A stretch of DNA of 64,000 nt from an uncultured Eubacterium sp. Its GTDB lineage: Bacteria > Bacillota > Clostridia > Oscillospirales > Acutalibacteraceae. The stretch spans positions 1 through 64,000 of the forward strand of contig CAJTZJ010000001.1 of the NCBI GenBank assembly GCA_910583925.1. The letters are read 5' to 3'. A program made the translations under genes and the position numbers. A model generated the notes under the pieces. It was not told the origin of the DNA and ran no database searches. It worked only from the letters and a program-made list of their open reading frames with translations. Of this stretch, positions 44,126-52,982 are shown piece by piece. Each line of letters begins with the position of its first letter. Positions within the stretch are counted from its first letter, which is position 1.

Positions 44126-45025
44126 TTGAAAGATTTAATTGCTTTTTTAGAAAAAGAGAATATTAAATTTGCTGAAAATGAATCAATGAAAAATCATACA
44201 AGCTTTAAGGTTGGCGGCAACGCTTCGGTTATGATTTTTCCGAAAAGTGAAACGGAGGTTTCATCTGTTGTTAAGGAATGCAGCAGGCTTGGTATAAGGC
44301 TTGTTTCAATCGGAAACGGTTCCAATCTGCTGGTTTCCGACAAAGGAATCAAGGCTGCCATTCTGTGCTTTTCAAATGACTTTTCGGATGTAAGACTGAT
44401 TGATGAAGAGATTGTTTTTGCCGAAAGCGGAGCTTCGTTGATGAAGCTTTGCAGATTTGCGCTTGAAAACAGTCTTTCGGGATTGGAGTTTGCTTTCGGT
44501 ATTCCGGGCTCCTGCGGCGGTGCTGCGTTTATGAATGCAGGGGCTTACGGCGGAGAAATGAAAGATGTTCTTTGTAAATGCAGTCATATAGATAAAGGCG
44601 GCAATAAAGGTTTTCTTGAAAATGATGATCTGAAGCTTTCTTATCGCCATTCGGCTTATTATGAAAATGATTGTATTATTACAGGAATTTATCTGAAACT
44701 GAAGAAAGGCAGCAAGGAAGATATAAAAGCAAAAATGGATGATTTTCTTCAAAGAAGAAAGGATAAGCAGCCTCTTGAGTATCCAAGTGCAGGCTCAACT
44801 TTTAAAAGACCGGAAGGCTATTATGCAGGTGCGCTTATTGAAGAATGCGGTCTAAAGGGAAAATCAGTCGGCGGTGCAGAGGTAAGCACGAAGCATGCCG
44901 GATTTGTTATAAATAAAGGAAATGCAACCTGCGAAGATATCTTACATCTTTGCAGAATTTGCAGTGAAACAGTGATGAAAGAAAAAGGCGTTAAGCTGGA
45001 AATGGAAATAAGGGTAACAGAATGA
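44126..45025 (+). CDS. murB: UDP-N-acetylenolpyruvoylglucosamine reductase
   Basis: A 299-residue FAD enzyme making UDP-MurNAc for peptidoglycan. GNGSNLLVSDKG and GIPGSCGGAAFMNAGAYGGE bind FAD, and YPSAGSTFKRPEGYYAG holds the catalytic serine region (type II MurB). I take TTG 44126 as start, after GGTGAT; the frame is open further left but only within glcK. The rapZ start overlaps its stop. Confidence 0.94.
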   Translation: MKDLIAFLEKENIKFAENESMKNHTSFKVGGNASVMIFPKSETEVSSVVKECSRLGIRLVSIGNGSNLLVSDKGIKAAILCFSNDFSDVRLIDEEIVFAESGASLMKLCRFALENSLSGLEFAFGIPGSCGGAAFMNAGAYGGEMKDVLCKCSHIDKGGNKGFLENDDLKLSYRHSAYYENDCIITGIYLKLKKGSKEDIKAKMDDFLQRRKDKQPLEYPSAGSTFKRPEGYYAGALIEECGLKGKSVGGAEVSTKHAGFVINKGNATCEDILHLCRICSETVMKEKGVKLEMEIRVTE

Positions 45026-45894
45026 TGGATGAAAGAAAAGAATTAGTTATTTTAACAGGTGTTTCGGGTGCGGGTAAATCAACTGCTATCGGCTTTATGG
45101 AGGATATCGGGTATTATTGCGTTGATAATATGCCTCCGGCGCTTCTTACTACCTTTCTTGAGCTTATTGAAAATAAAAGTGAAAGAAAAAAGATAGCAAT
45201 TGTTATTGATATCCGCTCAACGGAAAATTTTGATTCGCTTGTTGAGCTGCTTCATCAAAAGGATAATTTCAATTATGATATCAAGGTGCTGTATCTTGAT
45301 ATTAAAACGCATATTGCCTTGAAAAGATATAAATTAACAAGAAGAAAGCATCCGTTTTCCGATCGTTTTAATGGCGATATTTCGCAGGCTCTGGCTTATG
45401 AAAGAGAAAAATTAAGCCAGGTTCGCTTAATGTCCGATTATGTTGTTGATACCTCGGATATTGCTGTAAATCAGCTTAGAAGCAGATTAACGCAAATTTT
45501 CCTGGGAAGTGACAGAGAGGTTATGAATATCCATGTTATGTCCTTTGGATTTAAGCATGGTATTCCGGCTGAAGCAGATTTTGTTCTTGATGTCAGATGT
45601 CTTCCGAATCCATATTGGGTAGAAAGTCTGAAATCAAAAACCGGGCTTGATCAAGAGGTTGTGGATTATGTTTTCTCCTTTGATGAGTCAAAGACCCTTT
45701 TGGCAAAGCTTGTTGACATGCTTGATTTCCTGAATCCGCTTTATATTAAAGAGGGCAAAAGCCAGATCGTTGTTGCCATCGGCTGTACAGGCGGAAATCA
45801 TCGCTCGGTGGTTATAGCCGAGTCACTTAAAGAGCATTTCTGTGGCCGTTGGGATAATGTTTCCGTTAATCATAGAGATATAAACAGAAATTAA
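45022..45894 (+). CDS. rapZ: RapZ/YvcJ nucleotide-binding RNase adapter
   Basis: A 290-residue P-loop protein. Walker A is LTGVSGAGKSTAIGFMEDIGYYCVDN, a Walker B-like VLYLDI follows, and the C-terminal domain has the SFGFKHGIPAEADFVLDVRCLPNP and GCTGGNHRSVVIAE motifs. In E. coli RapZ controls GlmS mRNA decay; in Bacillus YvcJ affects competence. Overlaps murB by 4 bases. yvcK, usually next, is absent. Confidence 0.94.
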   Translation: MMDERKELVILTGVSGAGKSTAIGFMEDIGYYCVDNMPPALLTTFLELIENKSERKKIAIVIDIRSTENFDSLVELLHQKDNFNYDIKVLYLDIKTHIALKRYKLTRRKHPFSDRFNGDISQALAYEREKLSQVRLMSDYVVDTSDIAVNQLRSRLTQIFLGSDREVMNIHVMSFGFKHGIPAEADFVLDVRCLPNPYWVESLKSKTGLDQEVVDYVFSFDESKTLLAKLVDMLDFLNPLYIKEGKSQIVVAIGCTGGNHRSVVIAESLKEHFCGRWDNVSVNHRDINRN

Positions 45895-45910
45895 GTGGGT
45901 AGTAACAATA

Positions 45911-46801
45911 ATGTCTTTTTCAATGCAGGTTAAAAATGAACTTGTTAAAACTGAATACGAAAAAGCTTGCTGCAAGAAATCGTTTTTTTACGGAATGTGC
46001 ATTTTTGGAAAAACTTTTTCAGCCGGCAGTGTTTCTCTGCAAACGGAAAATGAAAATATAGCAGAGCTTTATAAAAGCCTTTTAAAAGAGCTTTTCAATA
46101 TTCATTCAATCATTAAAACCTCTCCTAAAGGAAGAAATATAACTGTTTCCGTTGCAGAAGCAAATGATGCAGCAAAGCTTTTTAAATCCTTTGGACATGA
46201 GGGTGCGGCAAGCCTTAAAGTCAATCATTCAAATTTTGATTGTGAAAGCTGTGTAAATTCATTTGTTGCCGGAGCTTTCCTTTCCTGCGGAACGATTTCA
46301 ACTCCGGAAAAGGATTATCATCTTGAGTTTACAGTGCCTTATCTTAACCTTTCTAAAAGTCTTTTAACACTGATTGAGGAAATGGATTTAAATCCTAAAT
46401 ATACATATCGTCATGGTTATAATGTTGTTTATTTCAAGGAAAGCGAAGCGATAGAGGATTGCCTTTATCTTATGGGTGCTTCCGATGCCATGTTTGAAAT
46501 GATGAATGTTAAAATTGTTAAGGATTTCAGAAATATGGCAAACAGAAAGGCAAATTGTGAAACCGCAAATATAAATCGAATGGTGAATGCTGCTTCCGAA
46601 CAGCTTCGTGCCATTGAAAAGATATGGAAGTTAAAGGGTAAAGAATATCTTCCCGAAAATCTTGAAGCACTTGCACAAATCAGATACGAAAATGCTGATT
46701 TAAGCCTTTCTGAGCTTGCTGAGATGTGCAATCCTCCGTTAAGCCGAAGCGGTGTGAATCATAGATTGAAAAAGATTATCCGTATTGCTGATGAGCTATA
46801 G
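45911..46801 (+). CDS. whiA: DNA-binding protein WhiA
   Basis: A 296-residue WhiA. The N-terminal two-thirds is a LAGLIDADG-like domain without nuclease activity (GAFLSCGTISTPEKDYHLEF); the C-terminal helix-turn-helix reads LSELAEMCNPPLSRSGVNHRLKKI. It influences division and chromosome segregation in Firmicutes and sporulation in Streptomyces. Follows rapZ after 16 bases. Confidence 0.95.
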   Translation: MSFSMQVKNELVKTEYEKACCKKSFFYGMCIFGKTFSAGSVSLQTENENIAELYKSLLKELFNIHSIIKTSPKGRNITVSVAEANDAAKLFKSFGHEGAASLKVNHSNFDCESCVNSFVAGAFLSCGTISTPEKDYHLEFTVPYLNLSKSLLTLIEEMDLNPKYTYRHGYNVVYFKESEAIEDCLYLMGASDAMFEMMNVKIVKDFRNMANRKANCETANINRMVNAASEQLRAIEKIWKLKGKEYLPENLEALAQIRYENADLSLSELAEMCNPPLSRSGVNHRLKKIIRIADEL

Positions 46802-46863
46802 ATATTAATTTGCTATTTTATTAATTATATTTTCAACATTTTCACCGAAAGGGAGGTGCCGTT

Positions 46864-49800
46864 ATGTTTGCTCATCTACATCTTCATACAGAATATTCTT
46901 TGCTGGACGGTGCCTGCCGTATAAATCAACTTGTTCTAAAAGCAAAAGAGCTTGGAATGCAGTCCCTTGCTATTACGGATCATGGTAATATGTATGGGGC
47001 TGTTGATTTTTATAAAGCCTGTAAAAAAAATGGAATAAAACCGATTATAGGCTGTGAGGTTTATGTTGCACCGAGAACAAGATTTGATAAAGAAAAGGTA
47101 CTTGATAAGGACTACAATCATCTGATTCTGCTTTGCAAAAATGAAATCGGCTATAAAAATCTTATAAAGCTTGTTTCTATGTCCTTTACAGAGGGATACT
47201 ATTATAAACCAAGAGTAGATCATGATATACTGGAAAAATATAGTGAGGGTCTTATATGTCTTTCAGCCTGCCTTGCAGGCGAAATTCCGCAGGCTCTTCT
47301 TCAAAGAGATTATGAGGGCGCAAAGCGAACTGCGCTATGGTATCTTGATGTTTTCGGTAAGGATAATTATTATCTTGAAATCCAGGATCATGGTATTGAT
47401 GAACAAAAGATTGTTAAGGATGGCATAAAAAGGCTTTCCGCTGATGCCGGTATTCCTATTGTTGCAACAAATGATGTTCATTATATAGAAAAGCCGGACA
47501 GCAAAATTCAGCAGGTTTTAATTTGTATAGCAACAAACCATATTCTGGGTGAGGATACTGGTCTTGAATTCCATTCGGAAGAATTCTATCTGAAATCGGA
47601 AGAAGAGATGAGAAGCCTTTTTTCCGATGTTCCGGATGCTGTTGATAATACTGCAGTGATAGCTGAAAAATGCAATTTTGATTTTGAATTCGGCAATACA
47701 AAGCTTCCGTTTTATGAAACTCCGAACGGAATGGACCATTTCGAATATTTTAAAAAATGCTGCTATGACGGATTTTATAAACGATACGACAATCCGCCCA
47801 AGGAATATGCTGACAGACTGGAATATGAGCTTTCAACTGTTGAAAAAATGGGCTATACGGATTACTATCTTATAGTTGCTGATTTTGTATCCTATGCTAA
47901 AAGCAGAGGAATTCCCGTTGGTCCGGGAAGAGGCTCGGGTGCAGGCTCTATTGCAGCTTACTGTATCGGAATAACGGATGTTGACCCTATGCAGTATAAT
48001 CTTCTTTTTGAACGATTTTTAAATCCCGAAAGAGTTTCAATGCCTGATTTTGATATTGATTTCTGTTATGAACGCAGGCAGGAGGTTATTGATTATGTAA
48101 CCGAAAAATACGGGATGGATCATGTTGCTCAGATTGTAACCTTCGGAACTCTGCAGACAAGGGCGGCGATTCGGGATGTAGGCAGAACAATGGGTATGCC
48201 GTATGCTTCTGTTGATACCGTTGCCAAGCTTGTTCCGAATGAGTTTAAAATTACGATTGACGATGCTGTAAAAAAGTCTAAAGAGCTAAGAGAGCTTATG
48301 GCAGAAAGCAGGCAGGTTAATGAGCTGATTGAAACCGCACGCAAAATAGAAGGTATGCCGCGAAATGCTTCAACGCATGCTGCCGGGGTGGTTATAACGC
48401 ATGATCCGGTTTCGGCTTATGTGCCGCTTGCAACAAATGACGGTTTGGTTGTTACGCAATATGTTATGACAACGCTGGAAGAACTCGGCCTTTTAAAAAT
48501 GGACTTTCTTGGGCTTCGTACATTAACGGTTATTCATGATGCGTCAAAAAATGCAGGAATAAATATGGATGATATTCCGATTGATGATCCGGAGGTTTAT
48601 AAAATATTTGCAAGAGGACAAACAGAGGGTATATTCCAGTTTGAATCAAGCGGTATGAAGCAGATGCTTATGAATTTAAAGCCCACTAAATTGGAGCATC
48701 TTATTGCGGCAAACTCACTGTATCGTCCCGGTCCTGCCAAGCAGATAGACACCTTTGTTGAAAATTCGCATAATCCTGAAAAGGTACATTACAGCACGCC
48801 TCTTTTAAAACCGATATTGGAGGACACTTTTGGCTGTATTGTCTATCAGGAGCAGGTTATGCAGATTCTCCGCGCACTTGCCGATTATTCTTACGGCAGA
48901 GCTGATAATGTCCGCCGTGCAATGAGTAAAAAGAAAAAAGATGTTATGGAAGCTGAGCGTGTAACATTTATTGAGGGTTGCGCCGAAAAAGGAATCAGCG
49001 AACATATTGCAAACGATATTTTTGATCAGATTGCTGATTTTGCAAAATATGCCTTTAATAAATCTCATGCTGCCTGTTACTCTCTTGTGGCGTATAGAAC
49101 GGCATATCTGAAAAGATACTATCCTGCTGAATTTATGGCGGCTCTTTTGACCTCGGTGCTTGATTCTTCAAACAAAGTAGCCCGTTATATTGCCGAATGC
49201 AAAAGGTTGGGATTAAGGCTTTCCGTACCTGATGTTAATAAATCTGTTAAAGGCTTTTTTGCTGATGGAAATGTAATAAATTACGGACTTCTCGGAATTA
49301 AGAATCTTGGCTCTGAATTTATTAATGATATTATCAGAGTGCGTGAAAACGGAAAATATCAGAATTTATTTGATTTCTGCTCAAGGCTTATTCATCTTGG
49401 CCATTTCAATCGCCGTGCTGTTGAAAGTCTTATAAGATGCGGTGCTTTGGACAGTCTTGGAGCAAACCGCTGTGCGATGCTTCAGGCATTGCCTGCTCTT
49501 GTAAGCAATCTTGAAGAACACAGAAGAAAAACAATGTATGGTCAGGTTGGTTTCTTTGATTTGGGAGCAGATGATAACGCCTTCGGTTTTGATTTTGAAA
49601 TGCCGGATGTTGATGAGTTTCCTAAAAATGAGCTTCTGAAAATGGAAAAGGAAATGACAGGGCTTTATCTTTCCGGACATCCGCTTGATAAATATGATGA
49701 TGTTATTGCTTCGCTCGGCTATGCAAGAACGGTTGATTTGCTTGAAGACAGCGGAATGAATGCAAAATATCAGGATGGCGAAAATATAACGATTTCAGGC

Positions 49801-50322
49801 ATTATAAGTCATATAACATTAAAACAGACGAAAAAAGGCGATAATATGGCGTTTGTTACAATTGAGGATTTATATGGCTCTGTCGAAATTATCGTATTTC
49901 CGAATGCTCTTGTAAAGTATAATCAGTTTTTGATTCAGTCCGGCGTAATTACTGTTTTCGGAACTCTTTCTCTTGAAGAGGAAAAGGATGCAAAGGTGCT
50001 TGCAAATGTTATCAGCGGAGCACCTAAGCTTGGTGATAAAATTCTTAATCATTCCGAAAAGGCAGAACCGGAAAAGCCGGATAGCAAGAGTCATAAAAGA
50101 AGAGGACTTTTTCTTCGTTTCAGTTCAAGAGATGATAAAAATATTGAAAAGGCCATAAATATTGCTTCGATATTTGACGGCAGCTATCCTTTGTATTTTT
50201 ATTATCTTGATGAAAAGAAGTATGAGCTCCAGAACAGGTTACTTTTTGTTGAAGTGAATAAAACAATGTTGGTTGAGCTGAAAAGAATTCTTGGCGGTGA
50301 TAATGTTGTTTTTATAGAATGA
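46864..50322 (+). CDS. dnaE: DNA polymerase III alpha subunit DnaE with intact PHP site
   Basis: A 1152-residue C-family polymerase. The PHP domain (about 1-210) has all nine expected metal ligands: H6, H8, D15, H40, E65, H86, C136, D204, H206. Catalytic aspartates are D395 and D397 (PDFDIDF) plus the one in LLKMDFLGL; GPGRGSGAGS is present. The C-terminal region carries an OB fold (ITISGIISHITLKQTKKGDNMAFVTIED) followed by a short linker and tail. In Gram-positives DnaE extends RNA primers before PolC takes over. Because PolC here lacks its exonuclease, this PHP site may matter for proofreading. Confidence 0.95.
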   Translation: MFAHLHLHTEYSLLDGACRINQLVLKAKELGMQSLAITDHGNMYGAVDFYKACKKNGIKPIIGCEVYVAPRTRFDKEKVLDKDYNHLILLCKNEIGYKNLIKLVSMSFTEGYYYKPRVDHDILEKYSEGLICLSACLAGEIPQALLQRDYEGAKRTALWYLDVFGKDNYYLEIQDHGIDEQKIVKDGIKRLSADAGIPIVATNDVHYIEKPDSKIQQVLICIATNHILGEDTGLEFHSEEFYLKSEEEMRSLFSDVPDAVDNTAVIAEKCNFDFEFGNTKLPFYETPNGMDHFEYFKKCCYDGFYKRYDNPPKEYADRLEYELSTVEKMGYTDYYLIVADFVSYAKSRGIPVGPGRGSGAGSIAAYCIGITDVDPMQYNLLFERFLNPERVSMPDFDIDFCYERRQEVIDYVTEKYGMDHVAQIVTFGTLQTRAAIRDVGRTMGMPYASVDTVAKLVPNEFKITIDDAVKKSKELRELMAESRQVNELIETARKIEGMPRNASTHAAGVVITHDPVSAYVPLATNDGLVVTQYVMTTLEELGLLKMDFLGLRTLTVIHDASKNAGINMDDIPIDDPEVYKIFARGQTEGIFQFESSGMKQMLMNLKPTKLEHLIAANSLYRPGPAKQIDTFVENSHNPEKVHYSTPLLKPILEDTFGCIVYQEQVMQILRALADYSYGRADNVRRAMSKKKKDVMEAERVTFIEGCAEKGISEHIANDIFDQIADFAKYAFNKSHAACYSLVAYRTAYLKRYYPAEFMAALLTSVLDSSNKVARYIAECKRLGLRLSVPDVNKSVKGFFADGNVINYGLLGIKNLGSEFINDIIRVRENGKYQNLFDFCSRLIHLGHFNRRAVESLIRCGALDSLGANRCAMLQALPALVSNLEEHRRKTMYGQVGFFDLGADDNAFGFDFEMPDVDEFPKNELLKMEKEMTGLYLSGHPLDKYDDVIASLGYARTVDLLEDSGMNAKYQDGENITISGIISHITLKQTKKGDNMAFVTIEDLYGSVEIIVFPNALVKYNQFLIQSGVITVFGTLSLEEEKDAKVLANVISGAPKLGDKILNHSEKAEPEKPDSKSHKRRGLFLRFSSRDDKNIEKAINIASIFDGSYPLYFYYLDEKKYELQNRLLFVEVNKTMLVELKRILGGDNVVFIE

Positions 50323-50344
50323 AGAATAATTCATATTTTAGTAC

Positions 50345-50373
50345 TTGACTTTTTTGAACATTTTGAGTAAAAT
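50345..50373 (+). promoter_or_regulatory. Promoter of pfkA
   Basis: TTGACT (50345-50350), 17 bases, TAAAAT (50368-50373), then GGAGG and the pfkA start. Confidence 0.65.
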
Positions 50374-50410
50374 TGTTTTAATTTTGAATATGAGGATGGA
50401 GGAAAATCTT

Positions 50411-51379
50411 ATGAGAACTATTGCGGTATTAACAAGTGGAGGAGATGCACCGGGAATGAATGCTGCTGTTCGTGCGGTTGTAAGAACAGCTTGTGTAAAC
50501 GGTATTCGCGTTCTCGGCGTTGTTCGTGGTTTCAACGGGCTTATTAACGGTGATTTTGTTGAACTTGATTTACGCTCCGTTTCAGATATTATCCATCGGG
50601 GCGGAACAAAGCTTTTCAGCGCTCGTTCGACTGAATTTGCAACAGAAGAAGGTATGAGAAAGGCTATCCGTACTTGTAATGAATATGGCATTGAGGGTGT
50701 AGTGGTTATCGGTGGAGACGGTTCGTTCAGAGGTGCTCGTGATTTGTCAGAGCGCGGAATTCCCTGCGTTGGTATTCCCGGAACAATTGATAACGATATT
50801 GCCTGCAGTGATTATACCGTTGGCTATGACACCTGCCTTAATACAATTATGGAATGTGTAGATCGTGTTCGTGATACAACTGAATCTCATGACAGATGCA
50901 CGGTTGTTGAGGTTATGGGTCGTCGTGCAGGCTATCTTGCACTTAATGCAGGTATAGCAGTCGGTGCAACTTCCATTTTAGTTCCGGAGATAGAATTTGA
51001 TATTCATAAGGATGTTATAGAAAGAATGCAGCGTACGCAGCGTACGGATAAAAAGCATTTTCTTGTTATTGTAGCAGAGGGTGTGGGTGTTAATGTAACA
51101 GACCTTGCCAAGCAGATTGAGGATGAAACCGGTGTTGAATCCCGTGCATGTATTCTCGGTCATATTCAGCGTGGCGGAAGTCCTACTGCACAGGACAGAG
51201 TTATGGCAACCCGTATGGGTAATTATGCTGTTAAGGAACTTTTGATGAAGAATATCGGTAACAGAGTTGTGGCTTCCAAAAACGGTGTTGTAGTTGATTA
51301 TGATATCTTTGAAGCTCTCAATATGAAAAAATATATTGATGAAGATCTCTTTACGGTAGCAATGGAAGTTTCTATCTGA
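50411..51379 (+). CDS. pfkA: 6-phosphofructokinase
   Basis: A 322-residue ATP-dependent PfkA, the committed glycolytic step. ATP and substrate sites: VLTSGGDAPGMNAAVRAVVR, VVIGGDGSFRGA, GIPGTIDNDI with the catalytic aspartate, MGRRAGYLAL and GHIQRGGSPTAQDR. The Gly at the position after GGDGS suggests ATP rather than pyrophosphate as donor. ATG 50411 follows GGAGGAAAA. dnaE-pfkA adjacency is common in Firmicutes. Confidence 0.97.
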   Translation: MRTIAVLTSGGDAPGMNAAVRAVVRTACVNGIRVLGVVRGFNGLINGDFVELDLRSVSDIIHRGGTKLFSARSTEFATEEGMRKAIRTCNEYGIEGVVVIGGDGSFRGARDLSERGIPCVGIPGTIDNDIACSDYTVGYDTCLNTIMECVDRVRDTTESHDRCTVVEVMGRRAGYLALNAGIAVGATSILVPEIEFDIHKDVIERMQRTQRTDKKHFLVIVAEGVGVNVTDLAKQIEDETGVESRACILGHIQRGGSPTAQDRVMATRMGNYAVKELLMKNIGNRVVASKNGVVVDYDIFEALNMKKYIDEDLFTVAMEVSI

Positions 51380-51401
51380 CATTTAAATTAAAAAAATTTT
51401 T

Positions 51402-51429
51402 AAAGCCTTGATTTCTCAAGGCTTTTTTT
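51402..51429 (+). terminator. Rho-independent terminator after pfkA
   Basis: A 10-bp stem (51402-51411 with 51416-51425) with a T run. Confidence 0.9.
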
Positions 51430-51490
51430 GTTTGCAAAAATTACATGATTTAAAATTGAAAAATCCGTAAAGAATACTTATGGTGATTTT

Positions 51491-52687
51491 ATGAGAAAAT
51501 TAATTCGTGTTTTAGACGGTGTTTTAGCAGTATTCTTGGTATTTATATATTTATTTATAATCTATGGCTCTGTAAATATGCCTGATAAAATGGTTATAAG
51601 AAATTCTGCGGATCGAGTTGTCGGAAAGTGTTATTCCGTCTCCGCTCTGAATGATGAAAGCGTTGATTTTCAGAGTGCCCGTTCTGTTGGTGCAAATACG
51701 GCAGAGTTAAAGTTTTTAGGCGTTATTCCTGTTAAAAATCAGGAAGTCGTTAAATCGGATACAAGAAGCGTTTATGTGTCCGGAGAGCCTTTCGGAATTA
51801 AGCTTTATACAAACGGCGTTATCGTGGTCGGTACAAAGGACATTAATGTAAACGGTAAAACTGTTAATCCCTCAAAGGAAGCAGGTATTGAGGTTGGCGA
51901 TGTCATCATATCAATTAATAACCAAAAGGTGTATTCTTCTGATGAGGTTGAAAAGATTCTGAATGATAATAACGGAAAGGATTATGTTATTTCCGTTAAG
52001 CGCGGAGAAGAGTATAAAACCTTTAGACTTAGTCCTGTTTATTTAGAAAATGAGGGCTGCTATAAAGCAGGAATGTGGGTGCGTGATTCAACTGCAGGTA
52101 TAGGAACGGTAACTTTTTTTAATGAAAAGGCAGGCACAGTTGCTGCTCTCGGTCATCCTATAACTGATGTTGATACAGGTGAGATTATGCCTATTTTGAA
52201 CGGCGAGGCTGTTGAAACAAATGTTACCTCCATTATAAAATCCAGCTCTAATGAAACAGGCTCGCTCTGCTGCGATTTTCTGAGCAAAACAATCGGAAGT
52301 CTCTATAAAAATACAAATATGGGCATTTACGGAAATTATAATGAGAAAATAGATTTATCTTCTTATTCCGAATATGAGGTTGCTTCTCCGCAGGAGGTGG
52401 AAAAGGGCTTTGCCCAGATTATTTGTACTGTTGATGAAACAGGACCTCAGGTATATTCAGCCGAAATAACCAAAATATCTTTTAATGATGATGTTAAAAA
52501 TATGATTATTAAAATAACGGATGATAAGCTTATAGAAAAAACAGGCGGTATTATTCAGGGGATGAGCGGAACGCCTATTATCCAGAATGGAAAGCTGGTA
52601 GGCGCTATAACGCATGTTATTGTAAATAATCCTTTGAAGGGCTATGCAATATTTTCTCAAACCATGCTGGAGGAAAGCGAATACTAA
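51491..52687 (+). CDS. spoIVB: SpoIVB sporulation serine peptidase (S55)
   Basis: A 398-residue secreted/anchored protease of the forespore. An N-terminal membrane helix (residues 8-28) is followed by a PDZ domain (about 110-190; KEAGIEVGDVIISINNQKVYSSDEV) and the SpoIVB/S55 peptidase domain with the catalytic His in ALGHPITDVDTGE and the nucleophile Ser in GGIIQGMSGTPIIQNGKLVGAITHV. It triggers processing of pro-sigma-K through SpoIVFA. ATG 51491 follows GGTGAT. spo0A comes next, the conserved order in Clostridia and Bacilli. Confidence 0.95.
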   Translation: MRKLIRVLDGVLAVFLVFIYLFIIYGSVNMPDKMVIRNSADRVVGKCYSVSALNDESVDFQSARSVGANTAELKFLGVIPVKNQEVVKSDTRSVYVSGEPFGIKLYTNGVIVVGTKDINVNGKTVNPSKEAGIEVGDVIISINNQKVYSSDEVEKILNDNNGKDYVISVKRGEEYKTFRLSPVYLENEGCYKAGMWVRDSTAGIGTVTFFNEKAGTVAALGHPITDVDTGEIMPILNGEAVETNVTSIIKSSSNETGSLCCDFLSKTIGSLYKNTNMGIYGNYNEKIDLSSYSEYEVASPQEVEKGFAQIICTVDETGPQVYSAEITKISFNDDVKNMIIKITDDKLIEKTGGIIQGMSGTPIIQNGKLVGAITHVIVNNPLKGYAIFSQTMLEESEY

Positions 52688-52693
52688 ATTAAC

Positions 52694-52766
52694 TTAACGA
52701 TAGACAAAAAATGTGCAAAATTGACGCACTTCTGCAATTTCAGCATATTATTTTGTCTATCGTTAA
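52694..52766. repeat. 16-bp perfect inverted repeat between spoIVB and spo0A
   Basis: Arms 52694-52709 and 52751-52766 are exact complements around a 41-base spacer that holds further small hairpins (AAATTG 52718-52723 with CAATTT 52735-52740). No T run follows. Each arm contains TTTTGTCTAT, close to the 0A box TTTGTCRAA, in opposite orientation. It could be a terminator-like mRNA structure or a paired Spo0A site. Confidence 0.7.
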
Positions 52767-52830
52767 ATTATTTTGTAAAAATTTGTTGTAATATTAATCA
52801 CAAAATAATTAAAAATTATTGTTAACAAGA

Positions 52831-52880
52831 ATTCGAATAATATCGTAAAATGTCGCATAATATCTAAAAATATCGTGAAA
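52831..52880 (+). promoter_or_regulatory. Five-unit 10-bp array resembling tandem 0A boxes
   Basis: Units begin at 52831, 52841, 52851, 52861 and 52871, each ending AA, with consensus TRTCGnAnAA (best unit TGTCGCATAA at 52851). The 0A box core is TGTCGAA, and Spo0A binds tandem boxes spaced exactly 10 bp, so the array is a candidate autoregulatory site, about 40 bp upstream of the spo0A -35. Confidence 0.6.
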
Positions 52881-52922
52881 AATAATAAGGGAAATTAAAT
52901 CACAAAAATATTTAAATAACTA

Positions 52923-52951
52923 TTGCAAAAATTTAAAAGATATGGTAAAAT
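52923..52951 (+). promoter_or_regulatory. Promoter of spo0A
   Basis: TTGCAA (52923-52928), 17 bases, TAAAAT (52946-52951), 32 bases before the ATG. A sigma-A type site; no clear sigma-H promoter was seen. Confidence 0.6.
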
Positions 52952-52982
52952 TTGTAAAAATTAACACAACGGAGGTTTTATT

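Noticed and set aside
51430..51490. Sigma-F/G promoter for spoIVB
   Set aside because: The AT-rich stretch contains partial matches, but none with both elements and proper spacing that I could support.
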